This document shows, one piece after another, positions 1-9,280 of a stretch of 64,000 nt of DNA; the first letter of the stretch is position 1; each line of letters opens with the position of its first letter. The DNA is taken from NCBI RefSeq assembly GCF_000725385.1, contig NZ_CP008884.1, forward strand, positions 4,216,001 through 4,280,000. Reading direction: 5' to 3'. The notes beneath the pieces were generated by a model. That model did no database searches, had not been told where the DNA came from, and saw nothing but the letters and a program-made list of their open reading frames with translations. Source of the stretch: Dyella japonica A8. Lineage in GTDB: Bacteria > Pseudomonadota > Gammaproteobacteria > Xanthomonadales > Rhodanobacteraceae. Both the position numbers and the translations under genes were made by a program.

Positions 1-1097
1 GCAGGTTGGCGCATGAAGAGGTCAGGATCGCGCACCGCCAGCCGCTTGCCGTAGCGGACGAAGTCCTCACCCACGGCACGCGGATCGGAAGGCGGCTCCA
101 GCATTTCCTCGAAACGCTCGGCGATCTGCACGCCCAGGCGCTCCACCTGACTTGCGGCGCGGTAATAGCCCTGCATGAACTGCTCGACGCCGAGGTTCTT
201 CTCGTGCTCGTCCTCAAAGCCCAGTCGTGCCGCAAGCGCGCGCTGGTAGTCGAACAGCAGGCGCTCCTCCGCACGTCCTGCTTCCAGGTGCAATGCGAAC
301 CGGTAACGCCGCAGCGTGGCTTCGGATTGTTCGAGCGAGTCCTTCTCCGCCGGATCGAGCAGACCTTCGGCAACCATCTCATCGAAGTCATCCGCATGTG
401 CCAGGCGCCGCCCCAGCCAGCGCAGCGCATCGAGCGTGCGCAGGCCGCCGGGGCCATCCTTGAGATTGGGCTCGAGGTTGTACGCCGTATCGTTGTAGCG
501 CGCGTGGCGCGCGTCGCGCTCGGCCCGCCGCACCGCAAGATACTCCGCCGGCGGCCATATCGACGGGTCGTCGACGATGGCCTTCAACCCCTGCTCCATC
601 GCCGGGTCACCCACGAGCCGCCGCGCGTCGAGCAGGCTGGTGAACACGGTGGCATCCTGCTTGGCCAGCACACGGCACTGCGGGAGATCGCGCACCGCGT
701 GCCCGACTTTCAAACCGATATCCCACAACGTGGCGAAGCATTGCTCCAGCGCACGCAGGCGTGCCGGCTCCGACGGGCCGACGAGCGCGAGCAGATCGAC
801 GTCCGAATGCGGGAACAACAAGCCCCGACCGAACCCGCCGACGGCAAACAACGCCGCGTCATTCACGTCACCCAGGCAGGCCGTCCATACATGCACGACG
901 ATGCGCTGCACCGATTCGCTGCGCCGCTGCGCCAGCGCCGTGGCATCCGCCCCATCGCGGAACGCCGTATCCAGCGCGCGATCCACGTCCCCCAGCAACT
1001 GCCGCAGCGCGCGACGCGCCTCCGACGACACGCCCGAGCGCGGCACCGCCACGGGAAGGCGGGGCAAGGGAGGCAACACGATCGGGGCGACGGTCAT
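1..1097 (-). CDS. glnD: Bifunctional uridylyltransferase / uridylyl-removing enzyme GlnD, N-terminal part (3' end outside window)
   Basis: The minus strand is open from an ATG at 1097 to the window edge, giving about 365 N-terminal residues. Residues about 86-101 carry the nucleotidyltransferase signature GGFGRG followed by SDVDLL, the catalytic Gly-Gly and Asp-x-Asp elements of the GlnD superfamily. GlnD adds UMP to PII proteins in nitrogen starvation and removes it when glutamine is high; the family is normally about 850-900 residues, so the HD (removal) and ACT (glutamine-sensing) domains lie outside the window. It is co-directional with map but separated from it by a 766-base spacer. No strong Shine-Dalgarno is visible before this ATG, so the exact start is moderately sure; the identity is secure. 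Confidence 0.93.
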   Translation of the reverse strand, partial: MTVAPIVLPPLPRLPVAVPRSGVSSEARRALRQLLGDVDRALDTAFRDGADATALAQRRSESVQRIVVHVWTACLGDVNDAALFAVGGFGRGLLFPHSDVDLLALVGPSEPARLRALEQCFATLWDIGLKVGHAVRDLPQCRVLAKQDATVFTSLLDARRLVGDPAMEQGLKAIVDDPSIWPPAEYLAVRRAERDARHARYNDTAYNLEPNLKDGPGGLRTLDALRWLGRRLAHADDFDEMVAEGLLDPAEKDSLEQSEATLRRYRFALHLEAGRAEERLLFDYQRALAARLGFEDEHEKNLGVEQFMQGYYRAASQVERLGVQIAERFEEMLEPPSDPRAVGEDFVRYGKRLAVRDPDLFMRQP

Positions 1098-1501
1098 GAG
1101 CGGGGATGCATGTGGCGATGCAGCAAGTCTGCCACCAATGAGGGTGGTTGGCGGGTGGAAATTTCGGGTGAACAGCGGAAATTCGATGGAACCGAGCCAG
1201 CGGGATCAACGTAGACCTTGCTTCTGGCCCGCAGGGCGGCGCCCTCGCGAGCCCCATCCCTCACCCCGGCTTTGTTTCTGAAGGGGAGAGGAGCAGTGGT
1301 GTAAACCGCGAAGAGGCATCGCACAAGGAGGATGCGCAGCGACGTTCCGCTTTAAGTCCTCATCGCTAGGGCGCGTTGCGAAGCGCTTGGAGGTACCCGC
1401 TGTGTAGAGGCGGAGGTTGCTAGGCAACAACGTTCCTCACCCATTCGGGCTTATCCCGTCGACATGCTGCCAGCTCTGGCTCTGAAGGCCATTTTCTTTG
1501 G

Positions 1502-1537
1502 GTTACTTTTCTTTTGGGCCAGCAAAAGAAAAGTGAC
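1502..1537. repeat. T-rich/A-rich hairpin element
   Basis: GTTACTTTTCTTTTG (1502-1516) pairs with CAAAAGAAAAGTGAC (1523-1537), 14 of 15 positions, around a GGCCAG loop. I recall very similar elements scattered through Xanthomonadaceae genomes between genes. Because each arm is T-rich on one strand it could work as a bidirectional terminator, but a mobile or dispersed repeat role is equally likely. Confidence 0.6.
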
Positions 1538-1634
1538 TCGAGCGTCGGCAGACGATCGAAACGCCCGCTGCGTAAGCGGCCCGATCGCGGAAGCGTACGA
1601 GGCGAAGACCAAACGCAAAGTCACTGGATCCCGG

Positions 1635-1766
1635 CCTGCGCCGGGATGACGGTTCTTTTGAGGCCACCCTGCGCCGGGATGACGGTTCTTTTGAGGCCAT
1701 CCTGCGCCGGGATGGCGGCTCTTTTGAGGCCATCCTGCACCGGGATGACGGCTCTTTTGAGGCCAT
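1635..1766. repeat. Four-copy 33-bp tandem repeat derived from a REP half-element
   Basis: Units start at 1635, 1668, 1701 and 1734, each beginning CCTGCGCCGGGATGAC (last copy CCTGCACC...) followed by GG(T/C)TCTTTTGAGGCCA. They differ at a few positions only. The first 16 bases of the unit are the right half of the REP-like palindrome at 1621-1651, so the array seems to have grown by duplication from that element. The period is divisible by three, so the minus strand reads as a repeated 11-residue peptide, which I regard as accidental. Confidence 0.9.
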
Positions 1767-1825
1767 GAGGTAAACCCTGCCCCGCCCCCCCCCTTCCCCC
1801 TCTACCTCAGAAAAGAGAGCGCGCA

Positions 1826-1853
1826 TAAAAAAAGGGCTGCCGAAGCAGCCCTC
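1826..1853 (-). terminator. Rho-independent terminator of map
   Basis: On the minus strand AGGGCTGC (1852-1845), a TTCG tetraloop and GCAGCCCT (1840-1833) form a perfect 8-bp stem followed by a run of T residues (1832-1827). It sits just past the map stop codon, so map and glnD are probably separate transcripts. Confidence 0.88.
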
Positions 1854-1863
1854 CTTCACCACC

Positions 1864-2631
1864 TCATGCCGCATCCGGCCAAGGCGTCAAAATCTCAAAC
1901 CCATCATCCGTCACCGCAATGGTGTGCTCCCACTGCGCCGACAGCGAATGATCCTTGGTCACCACCGTCCAGCCATCCGGTAACTGCTTGGTCTGCGGCT
2001 TGCCGGCATTGACCATCGGCTCCACCGTGAAGGTCATGCCCTTCTTCAGCTCCAGGCCCGTCCCCGCACGCCCGTAATGCAGCACCTGCGGCTCGTCGTG
2101 ATAGACCTTGCCGATGCCATGGCCACAGTACTCGCGCACCACGGAGAAGCCCGCAGCCTCAGCGTGCTTCTGGATCGCCGCGCCGATATCGCCCAGCGTC
2201 GCGCCCGGACGCACCGCCTGGATGCCGTGCATCATCGCCTCATAGGTGGTGTCCACCAGGCGCTTGGCCAGCACCGACGGGGTGCCGACGAAGTACATGC
2301 GGCTGGTATCGCCGTGCCAGCCGTCCTTGATGACGGTGACGTCGAGATTGATGATGTCGCCGTCCTTCAGCACCTTGCCGGGCGTGGGAATGCCGTGGCA
2401 GATCACGTGGTTGACCGAAGTGCACAGCGTCTTGGGAAAGCCGTTGTAACCCACGTTCGCCGGAATCGCCTTCTGCACATTCACGATGTGCTCGTAGGCG
2501 AGGCGATCAAGGTCCTCGGTGGTCACGCCGGGCTTCACGTGCTCCTTGAGCATGGCCAGCACTTCGGCTGCCAGCTTGCCGGCCTCACGCATGGCCTGGA
2601 TGTCTTCGGGTGTTTTAAGGGTGACTGCCAT
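1864..2631 (-). CDS. map: Methionine aminopeptidase, type I
   Basis: A 255-residue cytosolic metallopeptidase that removes the initiator Met from new proteins. I chose the ATG at 2631 (MAVTLKTPEDI...), which gives the usual type I length; a longer reading from 2694 would add residues unlike the family. Visible motifs include the metal-ligand region NLDVTVIKDGWHGDTSRMY (two Asp ligands), GHGIGKVYHDEP with the His ligand, and the late Glu ligands in FTVEPMV and in WEHTIAVTDDG. It is transcribed divergently from rpsB, an arrangement common in proteobacteria, and followed by its own terminator. Confidence 0.97.
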   Translation of the reverse strand: MAVTLKTPEDIQAMREAGKLAAEVLAMLKEHVKPGVTTEDLDRLAYEHIVNVQKAIPANVGYNGFPKTLCTSVNHVICHGIPTPGKVLKDGDIINLDVTVIKDGWHGDTSRMYFVGTPSVLAKRLVDTTYEAMMHGIQAVRPGATLGDIGAAIQKHAEAAGFSVVREYCGHGIGKVYHDEPQVLHYGRAGTGLELKKGMTFTVEPMVNAGKPQTKQLPDGWTVVTKDHSLSAQWEHTIAVTDDGFEILTPWPDAA

Positions 2632-2674
2632 AGTTCCACTCACATGGCGGCAAACCTGCTGAATTTCCAGCGAC

Positions 2675-2704
2675 TTGCCGCACCGCCGGCGCACCGGCTA
2701 CAAT
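2675..2704 (+). promoter_or_regulatory. Candidate sigma-70 promoter for rpsB-tsf
   Basis: TTGCCG (2675-2680), an 18-base spacer and TACAAT (2699-2704) match the sigma-70 pattern well. It would start transcription near 2711 and give a leader of about 265 bases before the rpsB ATG. Confidence 0.5.
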
Positions 2705-2976
2705 TTCGAAGTTTTGCTGACCCCAGGTGTCCAGGTCATGGGCTCCAGCGGTCGTCGCAAAGCGAAGGGAGATTGTAACCGCCTAGCGGCACAACCCCTA
2801 CAAGTCCTTGATTGGACACATTAAACGCCACACACGCATCGGCACCGCCTTCGGGGTGCCTCGGCCAGCCCTTCCAATGATAGCGGGCTGCCGGGGTCGA
2901 AGCCGGGGATGCGTGGAGGTCCCAACCCCCGGGCCTATCCCCTGCAAAGGGCGGCCCAACAATCGGAGTTTTACCC
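2705..2976 (+). promoter_or_regulatory. Long 5' leader of rpsB
   Basis: The untranslated leader upstream of rpsB is rich in short GC stems (for example around 2880-2950) and ends in GGAG six to seven bases before the ATG. In gammaproteobacteria rpsB leaders bind S2 and repress the rpsB-tsf operon; length and position fit that role here, but I did not identify a specific conserved fold. Confidence 0.4.
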
Positions 2977-3867
<891 letters not shown>

Positions 3868-3876
3868 GCCTTCCCT

Positions 3877-3900
3877 GCCCCGGCCCGCAAGGGTCGGGGC
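3877..3900 (+). promoter_or_regulatory. Intercistronic hairpin between rpsB and tsf
   Basis: GCCCCGGCCC and GGGTCGGGGC form a 10-bp stem (one G-U pair) with a GCAA loop. No T run follows, so it is more likely an attenuating or mRNA-stabilising stem than a full terminator. Confidence 0.6.
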
Positions 3901-3925
3901 GCATCAAAGCTTTTGAGGAACCCAG

Positions 3926-4804
3926 ATGACCGCCATTACCGCAAAACTGGTTAGCGAACTGCGCGAGCGCTCCGGCGCCGGCATGATGGATTGCAAGAAG
4001 GCGCTGGTCGAAAACAACGGCGACATCGAAGCCGCTGTGGAATACCTGCGCAAGACCGGCCTGGCCAAGGCCGACAAGAAGGCTGACCGTGTGGCCGCCG
4101 AAGGCCGCATCGCCACCGCCCAGGCCAACGGCAAGGCCGTGCTGGTCGAAGTGAACAGCGAGACCGACTTCGTCGCCAAGGCGCCGAACTTCATCCAGTT
4201 CACCAACGAAATCGCTGAGGCTGTGCTGGCTTCGGGCGCCACCGACATCGACGCCGCCAAGGCTGCCGCCTTCCCGGGCGCCGACAACGTCGAGTCCGCC
4301 GCCAAGGCCCAGACCGCCACCATCGGCGAGAAGATCGAAGTGCGTCGCGTGGCCCACGTGGCGAACGATGGCCCGCTGGCCACCTACTCGCACGGCGGCA
4401 AGATCGGCGTGATCGTGGCGCTCAAGGGCGGCTCGGAAGAGCTGGCCAAGGGCATCGCCATGCACGTGGCCGCCATGAACCCGCCGCACATCAAGCCGGA
4501 GCACGTCCCGGCCGAGTTCGTCGCGAAGGAAAAGGAAATCGCGCTGAGCCAGATGACCGAGAAGGACAAGGCCAAGCCGGCCGACATCCTTGAGAAGATC
4601 ATCTCCGGCAAGATCAACAAGATCGTCTCGGAAGTGACCCTCGTCGGCCAGCCGTACGTGCTGGACACCAACACCACCGTGGGCGACGTCCTGAAGAAGG
4701 AAGGCGCTGACGTCGTGGCCGTGGTTCGCCTGGCCGTGGGCGAAGGCATCGAGAAGGTGCAGGAAGACTATCTGGCCGAAGTGGCCAAGGCGATGCAGGG
4801 CTAA
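3926..4804 (+). CDS. tsf: Elongation factor Ts
   Basis: A 292-residue guanine-nucleotide exchange factor for EF-Tu. The N-terminal UBA-like domain reads [20 protein letters not shown], followed by the family motif [14 protein letters not shown] near residue 75 and two core subdomains, with the usual [12 protein letters not shown] and [13 protein letters not shown] toward the end. The ATG at 3926 is preceded by GAGGA. It is second in the rpsB-tsf transcript, which ends at a strong terminator 27 bases downstream. Confidence 0.98.
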   Translation: MTAITAKLVSELRERSGAGMMDCKKALVENNGDIEAAVEYLRKTGLAKADKKADRVAAEGRIATAQANGKAVLVEVNSETDFVAKAPNFIQFTNEIAEAVLASGATDIDAAKAAAFPGADNVESAAKAQTATIGEKIEVRRVAHVANDGPLATYSHGGKIGVIVALKGGSEELAKGIAMHVAAMNPPHIKPEHVPAEFVAKEKEIALSQMTEKDKAKPADILEKIISGKINKIVSEVTLVGQPYVLDTNTTVGDVLKKEGADVVAVVRLAVGEGIEKVQEDYLAEVAKAMQG

Positions 4805-4830
4805 TCCCCCGCTTCCCCTGAAGTCTGAAA

Positions 4831-4861
4831 AGAAGCCGCGGGCAACCGCGGCTTCTTTTTT
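4831..4861 (+). terminator. Rho-independent terminator after tsf
   Basis: AGAAGCCGCGG, GCAA loop and CCGCGGCTTCT form a perfect 11-bp stem directly followed by T residues. It ends the rpsB-tsf transcript. Confidence 0.95.
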
Positions 4862-4975
4862 ATGAGAAGCCAGCGGCGCCCCACTCCCCGCCCCGGCGCC
4901 CGGCAGCTCCGTCCAGCCCCATCGCCAACCCCGTGATGGAACTGAACTTTCCTGTTCCGCAGTGGCACGAAACCC

Positions 4976-5004
4976 TTACCGGCTCGCGTCACTGTCGTTA
5001 CAAT
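4976..5004 (+). promoter_or_regulatory. Candidate pyrH promoter
   Basis: TTACCG (4976-4981), 17-base spacer, TACAAT (4999-5004). It lies after the tsf terminator and about 35 bases before the pyrH ATG. Confidence 0.45.
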
Positions 5005-5038
5005 GCGCGCGTTTTGCCCCACACAATCCGGAGACCCC

Positions 5039-5761
5039 ATGAGCGAACCTCTTAAGTACCGCCGTATCCTGCTCAAACTCTCCGGTGAAGCCCTGATGGG
5101 CGAGGCCGATTACGGCATCGACCCCAAGGTCATCGGCCGACTGGCCGATGAAATCATCGAAGTACAGAAGGCCGGCATCCAGATCGGCGTCGTCATCGGC
5201 GGCGGCAACATCTTCCGCGGTGCAGGCCTCGCGGCTGCCGGCATGGACCGTGTCACCGGCGACCACATGGGCATGCTGGCCACCGTCATGAACGCACTGG
5301 CCATGCAGGATGCCATCGAGCGCCGCGGCGGCTACGCCCGCGTGATGAGCGCCATCCAGATCCACGATGTGGCCGAAGACTTCATCCGCCGCCGTGCGAT
5401 TCGCCACATCGAGAAGGGACGCATCGCGCTGTTCGCCGCCGGCACCGGCAACCCGTTCTTCACCACGGACTCGGCCGCCGCGCTGCGCGCCGTGGAAGTG
5501 GGTGCGGACCTGTTGCTGAAGGCCACCAAGGTCGACGGCGTGTACACCGCCGACCCTGCCCGCCATGCCGACGCCACGCGCTACGACACGCTCACCTATG
5601 ACCAGGTGATCGAGCGCAAGCTCGCCGTGATGGACACGGCAGCCATCGCCCTGTGCCGCGACCACGGCATGCCGCTGCGCATCTACGACATGACCGTCGC
5701 CGGCAACCTCATGCGCATCATGCGCGGCGAGCACATCGGCACTATCGTCAGCGACCAGTAA
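5039..5761 (+). CDS. pyrH: Uridylate kinase (UMP kinase)
   Basis: A 240-residue amino acid kinase-fold enzyme that phosphorylates UMP to UDP, feeding nucleotide and cell-wall precursor pools. Motifs: [13 protein letters not shown] near the start, [16 protein letters not shown] (nucleotide/UMP site), [19 protein letters not shown] and [15 protein letters not shown]. The ATG at 5039 (MSEPLKYRR) follows a GGAG; an upstream in-frame start at 5003 would add non-conserved residues. Gene order tsf-pyrH-frr is typical of proteobacteria. Confidence 0.97.
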   Translation: MSEPLKYRRILLKLSGEALMGEADYGIDPKVIGRLADEIIEVQKAGIQIGVVIGGGNIFRGAGLAAAGMDRVTGDHMGMLATVMNALAMQDAIERRGGYARVMSAIQIHDVAEDFIRRRAIRHIEKGRIALFAAGTGNPFFTTDSAAALRAVEVGADLLLKATKVDGVYTADPARHADATRYDTLTYDQVIERKLAVMDTAAIALCRDHGMPLRIYDMTVAGNLMRIMRGEHIGTIVSDQ

Positions 5762-5768
5762 CGGTCCC

Positions 5769-5800
5769 ACGCAGCCTCTCCCCACGGGGAGAGGCTGCGT
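5769..5800. repeat. 15-bp perfect hairpin between pyrH and frr
   Basis: ACGCAGCCTCTCCCC (5769-5783) is exactly complementary to 5786-5800 with a two-base gap. There is no T run after it, so it may be an attenuating stem or a dispersed palindrome rather than an intrinsic terminator. Confidence 0.7.
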
Positions 5801-5875
5801 ACGCAGGCCCTGACCACCCTGCGCGCCTCCCCACCGCACGGCCCGCGCCGCGCCACCCCAATGCCCCATAGCCCC

Positions 5876-5885
5876 CTGCTATACT
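5876..5885 (+). promoter_or_regulatory. Candidate extended -10 promoter for frr and downstream genes
   Basis: CTGCTATACT has a TG one base before the near-consensus -10 TATACT (5880-5885). No good -35 is seen, which fits an extended -10 promoter. It is 33 bases before the frr ATG. Confidence 0.45.
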
Positions 5886-5917
5886 CGCCGGCTTGCACGG
5901 TTTGAGGGGTGTTTCCC

Positions 5918-6475
5918 ATGCTTAACGACATCAAGAACGATGCCCAGACCCGCATGGGCAAGAGCATCGACTCACTCAGGCACAGCCTGACCCGCCTGCG
6001 CACGGGTCGCGCCAGCACCGCCCTGGTCGACGGCATCAAGGTGCCGTACTACGGCTCGGACATGCCGCTGAACCAGGTGGCCACGGTCGCGCTGGGCGAT
6101 TCGCGCTCCATCATCATCACCCCGTTCGAAAAGACCCTGGTCGCTCCGATCGAGAAGGCCATCATGGCCTCGGACATCGGCATCACGCCGAACACCGCCG
6201 GCACTACCATTCGCCTCAACATGCCGCCGCTCACCGAAGAGCGTCGCCGCGAGCTGGCCAAGCACGTGGCGCATGAGGGCGAGGACGCCAAGATCGCCAT
6301 CCGCAATGTGCGTCGCGACGCCATGCAGCAGGTCAAGGATCTGCTCAAGGAAAAGCTGATCACTGAAGATGACGAACGCCGCGCCGAGGACGAGATCCAG
6401 AAGCTTACCGATCGTTTCGTCAAGGACGTCGACGCCGTCGTCAAGACCAAGGAAGAGGAGCTGATGGCGCTCTGA
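5918..6475 (+). CDS. frr: Ribosome recycling factor
   Basis: A 185-residue protein that, with EF-G, splits post-termination ribosomes. I chose the ATG at 5918 (MLNDIKNDAQTRM), preceded by TGAGGGG; a GTG at 5909 would only add three residues not found in the family. The full L-shaped RRF sequence is present, including LRTGRAS near residue 30, LNQVATV, and the helical end KDVDAVVKTKEEELMAL. It starts the frr-uppS-cdsA-dxr-rseP run. Confidence 0.98.
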   Translation: MLNDIKNDAQTRMGKSIDSLRHSLTRLRTGRASTALVDGIKVPYYGSDMPLNQVATVALGDSRSIIITPFEKTLVAPIEKAIMASDIGITPNTAGTTIRLNMPPLTEERRRELAKHVAHEGEDAKIAIRNVRRDAMQQVKDLLKEKLITEDDERRAEDEIQKLTDRFVKDVDAVVKTKEEELMAL

Positions 6476-6501
6476 GCGCCGTCACTCCCAGCGCCCGCTC
6501 C

Positions 6502-7242
6502 ATGACCAGCGCCGATAACGCGCGCGTGCCGCGCCACATCGCCATCGTGATGGATGGCAACGGCCGCTGGGCGAAGCTACGCCACCGGCCGCGCACGTTC
6601 GGCCACAACGCCGGCCGCAAAGCCGTGCGCAACGTGGTCGAGGCCTGCCTGCGCCAGGGCGTCAAGGTGCTCACCCTCTTCGCGTTTTCCAGTGAGAACT
6701 GGCAGCGTCCGCAGGAAGAGGTCGGCGCGCTGATGGAGTTGTTCGTCCGTGCGCTCGACAAGGAAGTGGACGAGCTGCACGGCAACGGCGTGCGCCTGCG
6801 CTTTGTCGGCGACCTGGCCAGTTTCGAGCCCGGCCTGCGCCAACGCATGCTGGCCGCCATGGCCCGCACGGCAGGCAACGATGCGCTGCACCTCAACGTG
6901 GCCGTGAGCTACGGCGGCCGCTGGGACATCGTGCAGGCCGCGCGCAAGGCCGCTGAATCGGTGGCGCGCGGCGAGCTGCGCGCCGACGAGATCGACGAGA
7001 ACCTGCTCGGCCATTTCATGTGCCTGGCCGACCTGCCGCCGCTGGATCTTTTTATCCGGACCGGTGGCGAGTGCCGGGTCAGCAACTTCCTTTTGTGGCA
7101 GCTTGCCTACGCAGAGCTGCACTTTACCGATACCCTGTGGCCCGATTTCGACGAGGCTTGCCTGAAGAGCGCCATCGAAGATTACGCACGCCGCGAACGC
7201 CGCTTCGGCAAGACCGGCGAACAAGTCGCCACGAAGGCCTGA
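6502..7242 (+). CDS. uppS: Isoprenyl (undecaprenyl) diphosphate synthase
   Basis: A 246-residue cis-prenyltransferase that makes the C55 lipid carrier precursor for peptidoglycan and LPS. Motifs: HIAIVMDGNGRWAK (catalytic Asp) near residue 12, FAFSSENWQRP, LNVAVSYGGRWDI and DLFIRTGGECRVSNFLLWQ..AYAEL. The last is usually GGExRxSNFLLWQ, so it is intact. It sits 26 bases after frr and 13 before cdsA, in a conserved operon linking isoprenoid use (uppS) to isoprenoid synthesis (dxr). Confidence 0.97.
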   Translation: MTSADNARVPRHIAIVMDGNGRWAKLRHRPRTFGHNAGRKAVRNVVEACLRQGVKVLTLFAFSSENWQRPQEEVGALMELFVRALDKEVDELHGNGVRLRFVGDLASFEPGLRQRMLAAMARTAGNDALHLNVAVSYGGRWDIVQAARKAAESVARGELRADEIDENLLGHFMCLADLPPLDLFIRTGGECRVSNFLLWQLAYAELHFTDTLWPDFDEACLKSAIEDYARRERRFGKTGEQVATKA

Positions 7243-7255
7243 GCCAAGGACACTG

Positions 7256-8074
7256 ATGCTGCTCCAGCGCACACTGACTGCCCTGCTGCTTGCCCCACTG
7301 GTCATCCTGCTGATCCTGCTGGCGCCTGAGCGCGTCTTCGCCGTGATCGTCGCTATCGCCTTCCTGGCGGCCATGTGGGAATGGACTCGTCTGTCCGGCC
7401 TCAAGAACACGCTGCCGCGCGCGGGCCTGCTGGCACTCACCTCCCTCGTGTTTGTGGTGTGCTGGCAGGTGCGCGACAGCGTCTGGTGGCCGGTCCTGAT
7501 CGGCGCCGGCGTGAGCTGGTGGATCGTGGTTTGCCAGTGGTTGCGCCACTTTGCCTTCGGCGCGTCGCCGACCCGTGAAAACTGCCTGATGAAGCTCGGT
7601 GCGGGCTTCCTGGTGATCGTTCCGACCTGGATCGCGGTGGTGACCATCCACGGCTCCTCCGAGCGCGGCCACTGGTGGACCCTGCTCGCCCTTTTCATCG
7701 TCTGGGCCGCCGACATCGGCGCCTATTTCAGCGGTCGCCAGTTTGGCCGACGGAAACTCGCGCCCACCATCAGCCCCGGCAAGACCTGGGCGGGTGTTTA
7801 CGGCGCCTTCGTCGCCGGTGCCATCGTGGCGGGCGTGGGCGGCACCATGCTGGGGGTGTCGGGTGGCAAGCTGGCCGGCCTGCTCCTGCTCTCGGTGTTC
7901 ACCGTGATCGCCTCCATCGTGGGCGATCTGCTGGAAAGCCTGATGAAGCGCCATGCGGCCGTGAAGGATTCCGGCAACTTGTTCCCCGGCCATGGTGGCA
8001 TGCTCGATCGCCTGGACAGCGTGTTCGCGGCCCTGCCCGTGTTCGCCGCCGGCCTGTTGCTGCTCGGCCTATGA
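7256..8074 (+). CDS. cdsA: Phosphatidate cytidylyltransferase
   Basis: A 272-residue integral membrane enzyme making CDP-diacylglycerol from phosphatidic acid and CTP, the branch point for all phospholipids. The sequence is a series of hydrophobic segments, ending in the CDS signature: [20 protein letters not shown] followed by [13 protein letters not shown] near residues 220-255. The ATG at 7256 follows CAAGGA. Its TGA overlaps the dxr ATG (ATGA), so the two are translationally coupled. Confidence 0.97.
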   Translation: MLLQRTLTALLLAPLVILLILLAPERVFAVIVAIAFLAAMWEWTRLSGLKNTLPRAGLLALTSLVFVVCWQVRDSVWWPVLIGAGVSWWIVVCQWLRHFAFGASPTRENCLMKLGAGFLVIVPTWIAVVTIHGSSERGHWWTLLALFIVWAADIGAYFSGRQFGRRKLAPTISPGKTWAGVYGAFVAGAIVAGVGGTMLGVSGGKLAGLLLLSVFTVIASIVGDLLESLMKRHAAVKDSGNLFPGHGGMLDRLDSVFAALPVFAAGLLLLGL

Positions 8075-9258
8075 GCCAGCCCCTTCGCAAGGTCGCCGTG
8101 CTGGGCGCCACCGGCTCGATTGGCGGCAGCACGCTCGACGTCATCGCGCGCCACCCCGACCGCTTCCGCGCCACCGTACTGACGGCACACAGCAACGTCG
8201 CCGCGCTGGCGGACCTGTGCACCCGCTTCCGCCCCGACCTGGCGGTCATCGCCGATCCGGCGCTGGAAGGCGAGCTGTCCCGCCGCCTGGCCGCCGCAGG
8301 CGTGCGCTGCGACATCGCCAGCGGGCACGACGCCATCACGCAGGCGGTGTCCGGCACGCTGTGCGACACCGTGGTCGCCGCCATCGTCGGCGCGGCAGGA
8401 CTGGATTCCACCCTGGCCGCCGCCCGCACCGGCAAGCGCCTGCTGCTGGCGAACAAGGAATCCATTGTGATGGCGGGCGCCCTGCTGCTGGAGGCACTCG
8501 CCACCGGCGGCGGCGAACTCATTCCGGTGGATTCCGAACACAACGCCATTTTCCAGTGCCTGCCCGGTGGACGCCCCAACCTGGCGGCCAGCGGTGTGCG
8601 CCGCCTCATCCTGACCGCTTCCGGCGGCCCGTTTCGCGGGCGCACCCGTGCCGAACTGGCCGGCGTCACGCCGGAACAGGCCTGCAAACACCCCAACTGG
8701 GTGATGGGGCGCAAGATTTCGGTGGATTCGGCCACCCTGATGAACAAGGGTCTCGAGGTGATCGAGGCGCACCACCTGTTCGGCGCGGCGCCCGACGCCA
8801 TCGACGTGCTGGTGCATCCCCAGAGCCTGGTGCACTCGCTGGTGGAGTATGTGGACGGCTCGGTGCTCGCCCAACTGGGCAACCCGGACATGCGCACGGC
8901 GATCGCCTACGCGCTTGCCTGGCCCGCACGCATCGAGGCGGGCGTGGCCCCGCTGGATCTCGCCGCCTGCGCGCCCCTGGCGTTCCAGCAGCCGGATCTG
9001 GACACGTTCCGCTGCCTCGCCCTGGCCTTTCAGGCGCTGCGGGCCGGCGGCGACGCCACCGCCATCCTCAATGCGGCCAATGAAGTCGCCGTCGACGCCT
9101 TCCTGGCGGGCGGGCTGCCCTTCCTCGGCATTGCCGATCTCGTCGAGAGCGTACTTACGGAACTGCCGGCGCAAGCTGTGGTCGATGTCCAGACCCTGAA
9201 TGAACGCGACCGGACGGCCCGCGAGGCCGCCCGCCGTATCCTCCGCAACGCCTGCTGA
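8071..9258 (+). CDS. dxr: 1-deoxy-D-xylulose 5-phosphate reductoisomerase
   Basis: A 395-residue cytosolic NADPH enzyme, the committed step of the MEP isoprenoid pathway. The NADPH fold starts [23 protein letters not shown]; later motifs are [26 protein letters not shown] (metal-binding Asp/Glu), TASGGPFRG and [23 protein letters not shown]. Start chosen at 8071 where ATGA overlaps the cdsA stop; earlier in-frame codons lie inside cdsA. rseP follows after 22 bases. Confidence 0.97.
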   Translation: MSQPLRKVAVLGATGSIGGSTLDVIARHPDRFRATVLTAHSNVAALADLCTRFRPDLAVIADPALEGELSRRLAAAGVRCDIASGHDAITQAVSGTLCDTVVAAIVGAAGLDSTLAAARTGKRLLLANKESIVMAGALLLEALATGGGELIPVDSEHNAIFQCLPGGRPNLAASGVRRLILTASGGPFRGRTRAELAGVTPEQACKHPNWVMGRKISVDSATLMNKGLEVIEAHHLFGAAPDAIDVLVHPQSLVHSLVEYVDGSVLAQLGNPDMRTAIAYALAWPARIEAGVAPLDLAACAPLAFQQPDLDTFRCLALAFQALRAGGDATAILNAANEVAVDAFLAGGLPFLGIADLVESVLTELPAQAVVDVQTLNERDRTAREAARRILRNAC

Positions 9259-9280
9259 CAAGCCTGATAAGCTCTTACCG

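Larger units (their letters stand above)
1098..1863. other. Repeat-bearing spacer between map and glnD
   Basis: This 766-base stretch has no convincing gene; open frames here lack ribosome sites and family resemblance. It holds, left to right, an unremarkable glnD-proximal part, a long A/T-rich hairpin (1502-1537), one REP-like palindrome (1621-1651), a four-copy 33-bp tandem array (1635-1766), a C9 run (1785-1793) and the map terminator (1826-1853). The glnD promoter should lie in the left part, but I cannot pick it out. Confidence 0.7.

Noticed and set aside
1635..1766. Possible CRISPR array
   Set aside because: Repeats are directly adjacent with no unique spacers, and no cas genes are present.
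1503..1874. Minus-strand ORF with repeats of MASKEPSSRRR
   Set aside because: The peptide repeats only because the 33-bp DNA repeat is divisible by three; no ribosome site, and it overlaps the map terminator and stop.
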